A stretch of 64,000 bases of DNA from Coralloluteibacterium thermophilum (GTDB lineage: Bacteria > Pseudomonadota > Gammaproteobacteria > Xanthomonadales > Xanthomonadaceae): contig NZ_JBHSGG010000034.1 in NCBI RefSeq assembly GCF_042654365.1, positions 1 to 64,000 of the forward strand, read 5' to 3'. Numbering within the stretch: position 1 is the stretch's first letter; every line of letters begins with the position of its first letter. Made by a program: the position numbers and the translations under genes. Below, one piece after another: positions 51,519 to 60,503 of the stretch. The notes under the pieces were generated by a model. It saw only the letters and a list, made by a program, of their open reading frames with translations, was not told the DNA's origin and did not search any database.

Positions 51519-52355
51519 TCAGGCTTCGACCACGGCGCGACCGATGCGGCTCAGGGCCAGCGCCAGCGCGTCCGCCAGGTTGGCCTTGGTCTGGATGCCC
51601 TGGAGGTCCACGCCGAGGTGCACGATGGTCTGCGCGATCTGCGGGCGGATGCCGCTGATGATGCAGTCCGCGCCCATCAGGCGGATCGCGGTGGCGGTCT
51701 TGAGCAGGTGCTGCGCGACCAGGGTGTCCACGGTCGGCACGCCGGTGATGTCGATGATGGCGATGCCGGCGCCGGTCTCGGCGATGCGCTGGAGCAGCGA
51801 CTCCATGACCACCTGGGTGCGCGCGCTGTCGAGCGTGCCGATCATCGGCAGCGCGAGGATGCCGTCCCACAGCTTGACCACGGGCGTGGAGAGTTCCAGC
51901 AGCTCTTCCTGCTGGCGCGCGATGACCTGCTCGCGCGAGAGCTGGAAGGCGTTGACCGTGTGCATGCCGAGGCCGTCGATCAGCTCCGACGCGGCCCAGA
52001 TCTCGCTGGCGCAGGTCGCCGCGTCGCCGGCGTGGATGTCCTCGAGCAGGGCGAACAGCGGCCGCTTGAACGAGAAGATGAAGGTGGCGGTCTGCTCGGC
52101 GCTGAAGCCCAGCGTCGCGCGGCGCCGCGACAGGCCGTCGAGGAAGGCGCGCACCGGCGTCCACGCCGCCTCGCCCGAGCCGGACACGGCGTCCGCGAAG
52201 AGCCCCAGGAACTCGGCGGCCTGGCTGCGCACCTCGTCGACGCCGGCGCGTCGGTCCTGGGTGACGCCCGATTCCGCGAGCTGCGCCAGCCACTGGTCGA
52301 GAAGCTGCTGGCGACGTTCGGCGATGGCGGTGGCAGTGGTCGGGCGCAGGCTCAT
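51519..52355 (-). CDS. rsbR: Stressosome sensor RsbR
   Basis: This 278-residue protein has an N-terminal all-helical sensory domain (RsbRD/globin-like, about residues 1-150, with EFLGLFADAVSG and FIFSFKRPLFALLED) and a C-terminal STAS domain. The STAS domain keeps DITGVPTVDTLVAQHLLKT, holding the threonine phosphorylated by RsbT, and SGIRPQIAQTIVHLGVDL. No haem-binding histidine is obvious, so the signal is unknown. ATG 52355 follows GGGGAA. An in-frame ATG five codons upstream (52370) is possible. It is the first gene of the six-gene operon. Confidence 0.87.
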   Translation of the reverse strand: MSLRPTTATAIAERRQQLLDQWLAQLAESGVTQDRRAGVDEVRSQAAEFLGLFADAVSGSGEAAWTPVRAFLDGLSRRRATLGFSAEQTATFIFSFKRPLFALLEDIHAGDAATCASEIWAASELIDGLGMHTVNAFQLSREQVIARQQEELLELSTPVVKLWDGILALPMIGTLDSARTQVVMESLLQRIAETGAGIAIIDITGVPTVDTLVAQHLLKTATAIRLMGADCIISGIRPQIAQTIVHLGVDLQGIQTKANLADALALALSRIGRAVVEA

Positions 52356-52454
52356 CCGGACATTCCCCATGTTCGACGAAAGGCCGAACAGGGTGCGGAT
52401 GCGGCGTGACGTCTCCGCGAAGGCCGCGGCCGTGGGCGCCGGTAGAATCCCCGC

Positions 52455-53282
52455 ATGAGCACCCCCCACGACTCTTCCCTCGGCCGCGAGACGCCCTACC
52501 CCACGCGCTACCAGCCGGAGCTGCTGTTCCCGATCCCGCGCGCGACCGGGCGCGCGGCGATCGGCATCGCCGGCACCCCGCCCTTCCATGGCGTGGACAT
52601 CTGGAACGGCTACGAACTGTCCTGGCTGGATGCGCGCGGCAAGCCGCACGTCGCCGTCGCGACGTTCTCGGTCCCCGCGACCAGCAGCCACCTGATCGAG
52701 TCCAAGAGCTTCAAGCTCTACCTGAACTCGCTGAACGCGCACGTCGTCACCGATGCGGAGGCGGTGCGCGCGCTGCTGGCCCGGGACCTGTCCGCCGCGG
52801 CCGGCGCGCCGGTGACGGTCGAACTGGTCCCGGCGGCCCGCTTCGACGCCTGCGCCCTGGCGCCGCTCGAAGGCGACCCGATCGACGACGCGGACGTGGC
52901 CATCGACAGCTACGGCCCGCCGCAGCCGGCCTTCCTGGCCGCGGACGCGGGATGCCGGGTCGAGGAGACCCTGGTCTCGCACCTGCTGAAGTCGAACTGC
53001 CCGGTGACCGGCCAGCCCGACTGGGCGAGCGTGCAGGTCCGCTACGCCGGGCCGCGCATCGACCGCGCCGGCCTGCTGCGCTACCTCGTCTCCTTCCGCG
53101 AGCACGCCGATTTCCACGAGCAGTGCGTGGAGCGCATCTTCTGCGACCTGCAGCGCCACTGCGGGCCGGAACGGTTGAGCGTGTACGCGCGCTACACCCG
53201 CCGCGGCGGGCTCGACATCAATCCCTTCCGCAGCAGCGCGCCAGGCGAGGTCCCGCCCAATCCGCGCGGCGCGCGGCAGTAG
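52455..53282 (+). CDS. queF: NADPH-dependent 7-cyano-7-deazaguanine reductase QueF
   Basis: This enzyme reduces preQ0 to preQ1 in queuosine tRNA modification. The 275 residues are the long two-domain (unimodular tunnelling-fold pair) type. The NADPH-binding ESKSFKLYLNSLN motif is in the first half. The catalytic Cys182 is in LLKSNCPVTGQPDW, and the substrate-binding Glu222 in FREHADFHEQCVE. It is divergent from the stressosome operon and ends three bases from the converging symporter gene. Confidence 0.95.
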   Translation: MSTPHDSSLGRETPYPTRYQPELLFPIPRATGRAAIGIAGTPPFHGVDIWNGYELSWLDARGKPHVAVATFSVPATSSHLIESKSFKLYLNSLNAHVVTDAEAVRALLARDLSAAAGAPVTVELVPAARFDACALAPLEGDPIDDADVAIDSYGPPQPAFLAADAGCRVEETLVSHLLKSNCPVTGQPDWASVQVRYAGPRIDRAGLLRYLVSFREHADFHEQCVERIFCDLQRHCGPERLSVYARYTRRGGLDINPFRSSAPGEVPPNPRGARQ

Positions 53283-53285
53283 CGG

Positions 53286-55208
53286 CTACGGCATCGCCCG
53301 CGCGTCGGCGGCCCCGGGCAGGACGCGCGGCAGCGCCGGCGGTGCGCGCAGCGCCCGCCACCACCAGGGCACCAGCAGCAGGCCGAGCGCGAGGGCGCCC
53401 CAGGCGAACAGCGGCGAGGCCCCGGGCGCCGGCAGCAGCAGGCGCCCGCAGCCGAACAGCACCGAGAACAGCGACACCGCCGCGACCGCGACCACGCCGA
53501 GCTGCGCGAACAGGGCGCGCCGCGGCGCGGCGGCCGGCATGCCGGCGCGCACCGCCGTGCGGCCCCAGGCTCCGACCGGCCGCACGCGGGCGTAGAACCG
53601 GTCCAGCACCGCGCGGTCTGTCGGCGGCGTGCACAGCGTCGCGACGACGGCGACGGTCGTGGGCACCAGTGCCATCAGCGACAGGCGCACCCATTCGAGG
53701 TCCGGGTCGGTGCCGAAGCGCCACAGCAGCAGCGGCGCGGTGACGAGCGAGGCGACCATCGCCGCCAGCTCGGTGTAGAGGCTGGCGCGCTCCCACAGCC
53801 AGCGCAGCAGCAGCGCCGGGCCCATGCCCGCGCCGAACAGCAGCGAGACGAACCAGGCGGTCTGGATCGAACCCAGGTTGGCCATGACCGCCACCGCGAT
53901 CGCCAGGATCAGCAGGTTCGACAGGCGCGCCACCAGGACCAGCTCGCGGTTGCCCGGCTCGCGCCGCAGCCACGCGCGGCAGACGATGCGGTCGTAGACG
54001 TCGTTGCTCCAGTACGAGGCGCCCCAGTTCAGGTGGGTGTCCACCGTCGAGGCCAGCGCGGCCAGCAGGCCGACCAGCATCAGCCCGCGCAGCCCCGGCG
54101 GCATCAGGTCCTGGATCCCCTGCACGAACAGCAGCTCGCGCGCCGCGGCGAAGGCCGGCTCGGCCGCTTCGGCCGGCGTGAACGGGTACAGGACCAGCAG
54201 GCCCACGCAGATGCCCAGCCACAGCAGGCTGCGCAGCAGGATCTGGACCCAGGCGAAGACCACCCCGGCCACGCGCGCGTCGCGGTCGCTGCGGCAGGCC
54301 ATCGAGCGCTGCGCGAGGTAGCCGGTGCCGTCCGCGTACATCTGGAACAGCCACTGCATGCTCACCACCACGAGGAAGGGCAGCAGGAGTTCGCGCGCGC
54401 TCGCCGGGGGCGCGAAGGACAGCAGCTGCGCGGCCCGCACCTCGCCGTAGAGCGCCACTACGCGCTCGCCGAGGCCGGCCACGCCGCCCGCCGCGGCCAG
54501 CACGAACCAGGCGTAGGCCGCGGTGCCGACGAGGGCGATCCCGAGCTGGAGCACGTCGGTGTTGATGACCGCGCGCAGTCCGCCGGTGATGGAATAGGTC
54601 GCCGAGAAGGCGACGATCAGCAGGATCGAGATCAGGCTGTCGGCCGTGGCGACGTCGGCCGGCAGCCCGGTGGCGCTCTCGCCCAGGCGCAGGCCGGTCG
54701 CGTTCACCAGGTCGAGCACCAGCCGGTAGGCGCCTTCCGGCAGCCAGGCGTGCCACGGCAGGAACACCTCGGCGATGCGCACCGCCGCGACCAGCACCAT
54801 CGCCATCACCACGCAGTTGATGACGGTGCCGTAGTAGATCGCCTTGAGCCCGCGCAGCGCGAGCACGCCGCGGCCGCTGTAGCGCGCCTCCGCCAGCTCG
54901 GCGTCGGTGAGCACCCCGCTGCGCCGCCACAGCGCCGAGAGCACGAAGGCGAGCAGCAGGAAGGCCAGACCGTAGATCCACAGGCGCCACAGCGCGAAGA
55001 CGCCGGCCGTCGCCACCAGGCCCGCCACCAGCAGCGGCGTGTCCGCGGCGAACTGGGTGGCGGACATCGACAGCCCGACCTTCCAGCCCGGCGCCTTGCG
55101 GCCGGCGAGGAAGTACTCCTCCAGGTTGCGCGAGGCGGCGCGGCGCGCGCGCAGCCCCGAGAGCACCGCGTAGGCGAGGAACAGCAGGACGATCAGCAGG
55201 TCGATCAT
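53286..55208 (-). CDS. Sodium:solute symporter family protein
   Basis: This 640-residue inner-membrane transporter has about 14 hydrophobic helices and the SSS-family start YFLAGRKAPGWKVGLSMSATQFAADTPL. Later come YSITGGLRAVINTDVLQ, VSMQWLFQMYADGTGYLAQR and LLAALASTVDTHLNWGASYW. This branch resembles sodium-coupled transporters near sugar or organic-acid uptake proteins. The substrate cannot be read from sequence. ATG 55208 places the first helix (IDLLIVLLFLAYAVLSGL) directly at the N-terminus, unlike longer hydrophilic starts. Confidence 0.88.
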   Translation of the reverse strand: MIDLLIVLLFLAYAVLSGLRARRAASRNLEEYFLAGRKAPGWKVGLSMSATQFAADTPLLVAGLVATAGVFALWRLWIYGLAFLLLAFVLSALWRRSGVLTDAELAEARYSGRGVLALRGLKAIYYGTVINCVVMAMVLVAAVRIAEVFLPWHAWLPEGAYRLVLDLVNATGLRLGESATGLPADVATADSLISILLIVAFSATYSITGGLRAVINTDVLQLGIALVGTAAYAWFVLAAAGGVAGLGERVVALYGEVRAAQLLSFAPPASARELLLPFLVVVSMQWLFQMYADGTGYLAQRSMACRSDRDARVAGVVFAWVQILLRSLLWLGICVGLLVLYPFTPAEAAEPAFAAARELLFVQGIQDLMPPGLRGLMLVGLLAALASTVDTHLNWGASYWSNDVYDRIVCRAWLRREPGNRELVLVARLSNLLILAIAVAVMANLGSIQTAWFVSLLFGAGMGPALLLRWLWERASLYTELAAMVASLVTAPLLLWRFGTDPDLEWVRLSLMALVPTTVAVVATLCTPPTDRAVLDRFYARVRPVGAWGRTAVRAGMPAAAPRRALFAQLGVVAVAAVSLFSVLFGCGRLLLPAPGASPLFAWGALALGLLLVPWWWRALRAPPALPRVLPGAADARAMP

Positions 55209-55426
55209 GCCGCCGCCCGCGCCGGCGCGCGCCCTCCGGGGTCGCGGCCCGCGCGCCGCGGGGACGTCCTGCGTCGTGTCGCCTCCATCGCCTCCGCACC
55301 TGCCACGCCGCGCGGCCTCGCGCCGCGACGCCACGACCCTCGCGGCGGCGCCATCACCGGTGCGTGAAGGGTGCGCGCCGCTGCGCATCGCGGGAGAATC
55401 GCGGTCCGTTCCGCTCCGCAGCCGCC

Positions 55427-56800
55427 ATGTCCGTCCGCTTCGTCCCGCCCGACGCCATCCGCGCGCGATTCTCGCGCGCGATGTCCGAGATGTACCGCGC
55501 CGAGGTGCCGCAGTACGGCACCCTGCTCCGCCTCGTCGCCGACATCAACGCGGCCGCCCTGGCCGCGGACCCGGCACTGGCCGCGCGACTCGACGCGGCC
55601 GGCGAGCGCGCGCGGCTGGACGAGGAGCGCCACGGTGCGATCCGTGTCGGCAGCGCGCGCGAACTGGCCACGCTGCGGCGCCTGTTCGCGGTGATGGGCA
55701 TGCACCCCGTCGGCTACTACGACCTCGCCGTCGCCGGCGTACCGGTGCATTCGACCGCCTTCCGGCCCGTCGAGCGCGCCGCGCTGGCGGCGAACCCGTT
55801 CCGCGTGTTCACCTCGCTGCTGCGCCTGGAGCTGATCGAGGACGCGGCGCTGCGCGCGCAGGCGGCCGCGATCCTGGCCCGGCGCGAGATCTTCGTGCCG
55901 GACACGCTGCGGCTCATCGCCCAGGCCGAGGCCGAGGGCGGCCTGGACGAGGCGGACGCCGAGCGCTTCGTCGCCGCGGCGCTGGAGACCTTCCGCTGGC
56001 ACGGCGAGGCGACCGTCGACATCGACACCTACCGCGCCCTGCACGATGCGCACCGGCTCGTCGCCGACGTGGTCTGCTTCCGCGGCCCGCACATCAACCA
56101 CCTCACCCCGCGCACGCTCGACATCGACGCGGCGCAGGCCGCCATGCCGCGGCACGGCATCGGCGCCAAGGCGGTGATCGAGGGGCCACCCGCGCGGCGA
56201 GTGCCGATCCTGCTGCGCCAGACCAGCTTCAAGGCGCTGGAGGAGGCCGTGCGTTTCCCCGGTGCGGACGGCGCCACCGCGGGCACCCACACCGCCCGCT
56301 TCGGCGAGATCGAACAGCGCGGCCTGGCGCTGACGCCGGCCGGACGCGCGCGGTACGACGCCCTGCTCGCGCAGGCGCGCGAGGCCGACGGGGCCGGCAG
56401 CACCGACGCCGGCTACGCCGGACGCCTCGCGACGGCCTTCGCAGCCTTCCCCGACGACGAGGCGACGCTCCGCCGCGAGCGCCTGGGCTATTTCCGCTAC
56501 GCGCTGACCGACGCCGGCCGGGCCGCTCGAGGCACCGGCCTCGCCGACCGGCCGCTCGACGCGCTCGTCGAGGCGGGACTGGTGCGCGCCGACCCCATCG
56601 TCTACGAGGACTTCCTGCCGGTGAGCGCCGCCGGGATCTTCCAGTCCAACCTGGGCGGTGAGGAGCGGAAGGCCTACGCCGCGCAGGCCAACCGCGCCGC
56701 CTTCGAGGCGGCCCTGGGCGCGCCCGTGGCCGACGAGTTCGCACTGTACGAGGCCGAGCAGGCGGCTTCCGTCGCGGCGGTGCGCGACGGGCTGAGATAG
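55427..56800 (+). CDS. hglS: 2-oxoadipate dioxygenase/decarboxylase (HglS, former DUF1338)
   Basis: This is an iron-dependent VOC-like enzyme that converts 2-oxoadipate to D-2-hydroxyglutarate in lysine catabolism. The 457 residues keep the metal ligands and key arginine at almost the numbering known for the Pseudomonas putida enzyme: His69 and Arg73 in ERHGAIRVG, His225 in PHINHLTPRTLDID, and Glu294 in RFGEIEQRG. HSTAFRPVE and PIVYEDFLPVSAAGIFQSNL are also conserved. Other lysine-pathway genes are not seen here. The start MSVRFVPPD is preferred because upstream in-frame sequence is non-coding in character. Confidence 0.9.
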   Translation: MSVRFVPPDAIRARFSRAMSEMYRAEVPQYGTLLRLVADINAAALAADPALAARLDAAGERARLDEERHGAIRVGSARELATLRRLFAVMGMHPVGYYDLAVAGVPVHSTAFRPVERAALAANPFRVFTSLLRLELIEDAALRAQAAAILARREIFVPDTLRLIAQAEAEGGLDEADAERFVAAALETFRWHGEATVDIDTYRALHDAHRLVADVVCFRGPHINHLTPRTLDIDAAQAAMPRHGIGAKAVIEGPPARRVPILLRQTSFKALEEAVRFPGADGATAGTHTARFGEIEQRGLALTPAGRARYDALLAQAREADGAGSTDAGYAGRLATAFAAFPDDEATLRRERLGYFRYALTDAGRAARGTGLADRPLDALVEAGLVRADPIVYEDFLPVSAAGIFQSNLGGEERKAYAAQANRAAFEAALGAPVADEFALYEAEQAASVAAVRDGLR

Positions 56801-57051
56801 GCGCGCCCGCTGCGGCGCGTCCGGGCCGCGCCCGACGCCACGGTCGGTGCGACCGCCCCGCAGGTCGTGCGCGCATCGCGCATCCCGCGCCGCCGCGCGG
56901 CGGCGCGTCCGGGGGCCGGATGCCGTCGGACGCGATTCCCCGGGGACACCTGCAGATCCGGGACCGGTGCGGAGACGCGACGGCGACATCGCGCCCACCC
57001 GCACTGCGCGAGGCTGGGTGCGCACGTCCGTGCGCCCCTCAGGAGTTCGCC

Positions 57052-57177
57052 ATGTCCCGTCCGCCGATCCGCCTCGTCTCCCTGCTCGCCGCCCTCGCCC
57101 TGCTCATGGCGACCAGCGCCTGCCAGCGCGAACCCGAACCCACCCCGACGCCCCCGCCGCAGGGCGCGCCGCACTGA
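57052..57177 (+). CDS. Tiny lipoprotein
   Basis: This is a 41-residue precursor with a short positively charged start, a hydrophobic core (LVSLLAALALLMATSAC) and a lipobox ending in Cys at about residue 24. A proline/threonine-rich tail of about 17 residues follows (QREPEPTPTPPPQGAPH). A clear AGGAG lies seven bases before the ATG, which makes translation likely in spite of the small size. It resembles the small outer-membrane-associated lipoproteins (LptM-like) only in general design. No specific function is claimed. Confidence 0.7.
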   Translation: MSRPPIRLVSLLAALALLMATSACQREPEPTPTPPPQGAPH

Positions 57178-57281
57178 GCGTCCCGCCCAGCGACACCACA
57201 CCCGTCCGACGTTGCCTGCACGGCACCGCAGGCGCGGGTGGACGCGGCCCGGACCGGACCGGACCGGATCCATCCTGTTCC

Positions 57282-57934
57282 GTCACGTTTCACCGGAGCG
57301 CGTGGATGGAAACGGGCTGAGCACGCCGCACCTCCGGCCGCCGGCCGGGCCGCGCGCCATGGGAGCGCGTGGGTAGAAACTACTTCGACGAGCTCTTTTG
57401 GGTGTTCGGCGTTAGTTCCGCTCTGTAGGAGCGCAGGGAACACCTCGTCGCCTGTGGGTGCCTCGCGCCAACGGGCGGCTCATCCCCGCGTGCGCGGGGA
57501 ACACATGGGCTTGGCCTGGTGGATGGCTCAGGCGGTCGGTTCATCCCCGTGTGCGCGGGGAACACGACGTAGGTCGGCGCCACCGGCATCGCGTCGGCGG
57601 TTCATCCCCGCGTGCGCGGGGAACACCCTGGAAACTGCATTGTGTGCGCGCTAGCGATCGGTTCATCCCCGCGTGCGCGTGGATAGAAACTCCGGGTTGA
57701 CGAGGATGTCCAGCACGTTGGGTCGGGCTCCGTAGGAGCGCGGGGATACGACTTCCGCCGTCAATGTGACGGACCTACTCGATGGTGCCGCGCTCAACAC
57801 AGGCAGCTCAAAGATGTCTGCACTGGACTACTGCACGCTGATTTTTTCGCGGCCGTGTAGGCAGCCCAGAAACTCCCGGTGACGTTCGGGCTGACCCGCG
57901 CGAGCGGTTGACTGCCATGCAGGCAGCTCGGAAG
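57282..57934 (+). CRISPR. Relic array mixing I-C-like, I-E and I-F repeats
   Basis: Eleven repeat relics are spaced 58-67 bp apart. 57282-57313 and 57349-57380 end in GCGTGGATGGAAAC and GCGTGGGTAGAAAC, like type I-C repeats. 57415-57443 is degenerate and ends GGGAACAC. 57476-57504, 57537-57565 and 57598-57626 are type I-E repeats (GGTTCATCCCCG then CGTGCGCGGGGAACAC) with 32-nt spacers. 57659-57690 has an I-E 5' half and an I-C-like 3' end (TGGATAGAAAC). 57721-57752 is degenerate. 57787-57814, 57845-57872 and 57907-57934 are degenerate I-F repeats (about 14, 24 and 23 of 28 matches). No cas1, cas3 or I-E/I-C effector genes are nearby. Only the central I-E part is certain. The 57935-58146 tail and 57178-57281 hold nothing else I can support, apart from four GGACC units at about 57251-57270. 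Confidence 0.75.
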
Positions 57935-58146
57935 ACGCGGTGCTCGACGCCATCCCTCGACCACGCTCCGCTGCCGCGGACCGTGTGGAGCGAGGTGCCA
58001 GCGCGTCCCCGACTGCCACGCCTGCCGCGCACAGACCTGCGTCCGACACCGTTGGCGACGGACGGACGATGTGGCGTGGGGAGAAGTATGGGTGCTCCGA
58101 AATGGCGCTGGCGCAGTGCGTCCCGCGCGAGGCGCCCACGCGGGCG

Positions 58147-58392
58147 TCAGCGGGCGTCGACCCAGCTCTGCGGAACGCCGTAGCTGCGCTCCAGGCGCAC
58201 GTCGCCCTTGCCGTACTGGACGCGCACCTGGACCTCGGTGCCGTTGCGGCGGTGCTCGGCCTGGGCGAGCAGGACGGCCGCGCCGAGGGCGGCCTCGCGG
58301 TTGGGCAGGCCGCGCTCCATCACCGAACCGTCGCGGGTCACGACCCAGCGATGGCTCCAGGCGTCCTGCCTTGCTTCGAATACGAGGGTCAT
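58147..58392 (-). CDS. DUF2188-like small protein
   Basis: This 81-residue protein has the pattern of DUF2188. An N-terminal WSHRWVVTRDGSVMERGLPNR is followed by a helix with alternating Ala/Glu (EAALGAAVLLAQAEHRR). A strand pair TEVQVRVQYGKGDVRLERSYG closes it. The fold is small and cytosolic with no assigned biochemical role. The start ATG is the first after a non-coding stretch and no better one exists. It lies beside the CRISPR relic but shows no functional link to it. Confidence 0.72.
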   Translation of the reverse strand: MTLVFEARQDAWSHRWVVTRDGSVMERGLPNREAALGAAVLLAQAEHRRNGTEVQVRVQYGKGDVRLERSYGVPQSWVDAR

Positions 58393-58516
58393 GTGCGCTC
58401 CCGGCGAAAGCCCCGACGGCCACGATCCGTATCCGGCCGCATCCGTGCGCCCGTGGCCGTCGGGAGGCATAGCGTGCGCCTGCGGGGCCCCGGGGCGCGT
58501 CCGGCGGGAAGCGCAT

Positions 58517-58544
58517 CGCGGGGTAGGAAATTTCCTACCCCGCG
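58517..58544. terminator. Perfect 28-bp palindrome after dkgB
   Basis: The sequence around GGGTAGGAAATTTCCTACCC is an uninterrupted palindrome of 28 bp that begins three bases past the dkgB stop codon. The fold has no loop of its own, so the AAATTT centre would open. It may terminate dkgB transcripts or bind a dimeric regulator. Confidence 0.6.
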
Positions 58545-58547
58545 CGT

Positions 58548-59351
58548 TCAGTCCCAAGCCGGAGCCAGCCCCGCCGGGTCGGTGAGGCGCTGGTTGCGGT
58601 CGAGCGCGGCGATGGCCGCCATGTCCTCGGCGTCGAGGCGCAGGTCGCGCGCGCGCAGGTTGCTTTCGAGGTTGGCCCGCCGGGTCGAGGACGGGATGAC
58701 CGCGATGTCCTGCTGCATCGCCCAGGCCAGCGCGACCTGGGCGGTGGTCGCGCCGTGCCGGGCGGCCACCTCGGCCAGGACCGGGTCCGCCAGCACCTTG
58801 CCGTAGGCCAGGGTCATGTAGGAGGTAACGCGGATGCCGTGCTCGCGGGCGAAGGCGAGCACGGCGCGGTTCTGCAGGTAGGGATGCAGCTCCACCTGGT
58901 TGGTGGCCAGCACGCCCTCGCCGGTGGCGGCCAGCGCCTCGCGCATCAGGGCGATGGGGAAGTTGGACACGCCGATGGCGCGGGTGAGCCCGCGGTCGCG
59001 CGCGGCGAGCAGCGCATCGAGGCTCTCGCGCAGCGGCACGGCGCCGCCGGGCGAAGGCCAGTGGATCAGGGTGAGGTCGACGCGGTCGGTGCGCAGGCGC
59101 CGCAGGCTGTCCTCCAGGCTGGGCGCGAGGCGGTCGGCGCCGAGGTTGTCGGTCCAGATCTTGGTGGTGAGGAACACCGCGTCGCGGTCGATGCCGCTCT
59201 CGGCCAGGGCCTGCCCGACCTCGGCCTCGTTGCCGTAGATCTGGGCGGTGTCGATGTGGCGGTAGCCGAGTTCGAGGCCGGTGCGTACCGAGTCGATGGC
59301 GGTCTGGCCCTTGAGGCGGAAGGTGCCGAGGCCGAACAGGGGAAGGGTCAT
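58548..59351 (-). CDS. dkgB: 2,5-diketo-D-gluconate reductase B (aldo/keto reductase)
   Basis: This NADPH-dependent aldo/keto reductase acts on 2,5-diketogluconate and on methylglyoxal. The 267 residues equal the length of Escherichia coli DkgB. Shared landmarks are PLFGLGTFRLKG, YRHIDTAQIYGNE, DLTLIHWPSP, ATNQVELHPYLQNR, RVTSYMTLAYGK, IPSSTRRANLESN and the C-terminal GLAPAWD. The catalytic tetrad is Asp34, Tyr39, Lys64 and His97. It is divergent from a YafC-like LysR regulator exactly as dkgB and yafC are in E. coli, which supports orthology. Confidence 0.93.
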   Translation of the reverse strand: MTLPLFGLGTFRLKGQTAIDSVRTGLELGYRHIDTAQIYGNEAEVGQALAESGIDRDAVFLTTKIWTDNLGADRLAPSLEDSLRRLRTDRVDLTLIHWPSPGGAVPLRESLDALLAARDRGLTRAIGVSNFPIALMREALAATGEGVLATNQVELHPYLQNRAVLAFAREHGIRVTSYMTLAYGKVLADPVLAEVAARHGATTAQVALAWAMQQDIAVIPSSTRRANLESNLRARDLRLDAEDMAAIAALDRNQRLTDPAGLAPAWD

Positions 59352-59470
59352 GCCGTCTCCAGGATGGGGCGCGGCCGCAGGAGGGACCGGCGCGGTCGCG
59401 GCAGTCTCCGCCCACGATCCGTGCGGATAAAGTGGAGGACCCGCAGATCACAGTTGACGCAAATTCACGG

Positions 59471-60394
59471 ATGAAGACGACGTTCGAGGAACTGCAGACC
59501 TTCGTGGCGGTGAACGACTGCGGCTCGCTGACCGCGGCGGCGCGCCAGCTCGGCCAGACCGCCTCCGGCGTGAGCCGCACGCTGGCGCGGCTGGAAGCCA
59601 AGCTCGGCAGCACCCTGCTGCACCGGACCACGCGGCGCATCGCGCTCACCGAGGAGGGCGCCGCCTTCCTGGGCGACGCGCGGGGCGTGCTGGCGGCGCT
59701 GGCCGCGGCGGAGGAGGCGGCCGCGCTGCGCCGCGACCGTCCCGCGGGCCGGCTCCGGGTGAGCGCGGCCTCGCCCTTCATGCTGCACGTGGTGGTGCCG
59801 CTGGTGCCCGGCTTCCGCGCGGCCTATCCGCAGGTCGAGCTGGAGCTCAGCAGCGACGACGCCATCATCGACCTCCTGGAGCGCCGCACCGACGTCGCCC
59901 TGCGCATCGGCCCGCTGCGCGACTCCAGCCTGCACGCCCGGCCGCTGGGGACCAGCGCCCTGCGGGTGCTGGCGAGCCCGGACTACCTCGCGCGGCACGG
60001 GACGCCGGCCGATCCGGCGGCGCTCGCGCGGCACGCGCTGCTGGGCTTCACCCAGCCGGCCACGCTCAACACCTGGCCGCTGCGGCACGCGGGCGGGGAC
60101 GGCCTTGCGATCCGCCCGACACTGGCCGCCTCCAGCGGAGAGACCCTGCGCCAGCTCGCACTGGCCGGGGTCGGCATCGCCTGCCTCGCCGACTTCATGA
60201 CCGCCGCCGACCGCGCCGCCGGAACCCTCGTGGAGGTGCTTCCGGAGGCGACGCTGCCGGCGCGGCAGGCCATCCACGCGGTCTACTACCGCAACACCGG
60301 GGTGGCCGCGCGGATCGGGTGCTTCCTCGACCATCTCGCGCACCACCTCGGCGACGCACCGCCCCGCACGCCCGGGCCGCGCGCGGCGGAATGA
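59471..60394 (+). CDS. LysR-type regulator, YafC-like
   Basis: This is a 307-residue transcription regulator with an N-terminal winged helix (ELQTFVAVNDCGSLTAAARQ, then RTLARLEAKLGSTLLHRTTR) and a C-terminal periplasmic-binding-protein-like effector domain from about residue 90. The closing LGFTQPATLNTWPL and GVGIACLADFMTA resemble E. coli YafC. It is divergent from dkgB with a 119-bp gap that contains ATCCGTGCGGAT (about 59418-59429), a T-N11-A-type dyad suited to LysR binding. It probably controls dkgB and itself. The start MKTTFEEL fits the family. Confidence 0.9.
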   Translation: MKTTFEELQTFVAVNDCGSLTAAARQLGQTASGVSRTLARLEAKLGSTLLHRTTRRIALTEEGAAFLGDARGVLAALAAAEEAAALRRDRPAGRLRVSAASPFMLHVVVPLVPGFRAAYPQVELELSSDDAIIDLLERRTDVALRIGPLRDSSLHARPLGTSALRVLASPDYLARHGTPADPAALARHALLGFTQPATLNTWPLRHAGGDGLAIRPTLAASSGETLRQLALAGVGIACLADFMTAADRAAGTLVEVLPEATLPARQAIHAVYYRNTGVAARIGCFLDHLAHHLGDAPPRTPGPRAAE

Positions 60395-60503
60395 GACCCG
60401 CGACCGCCGGCGCGCGGAGACGGTGGCCCTGCGACGCGCGGCCGCGTCGCACTCGCCGCGGAGGCTATGGCACGCTCTCCGCGGGCAGCGGACAGGGAGC
60501 GCC

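Noticed and set aside
57251..57270. Short GGACC tandem as a microsatellite of interest
   Set aside because: Only about four units. It is too short to support a claim in GC-rich DNA.
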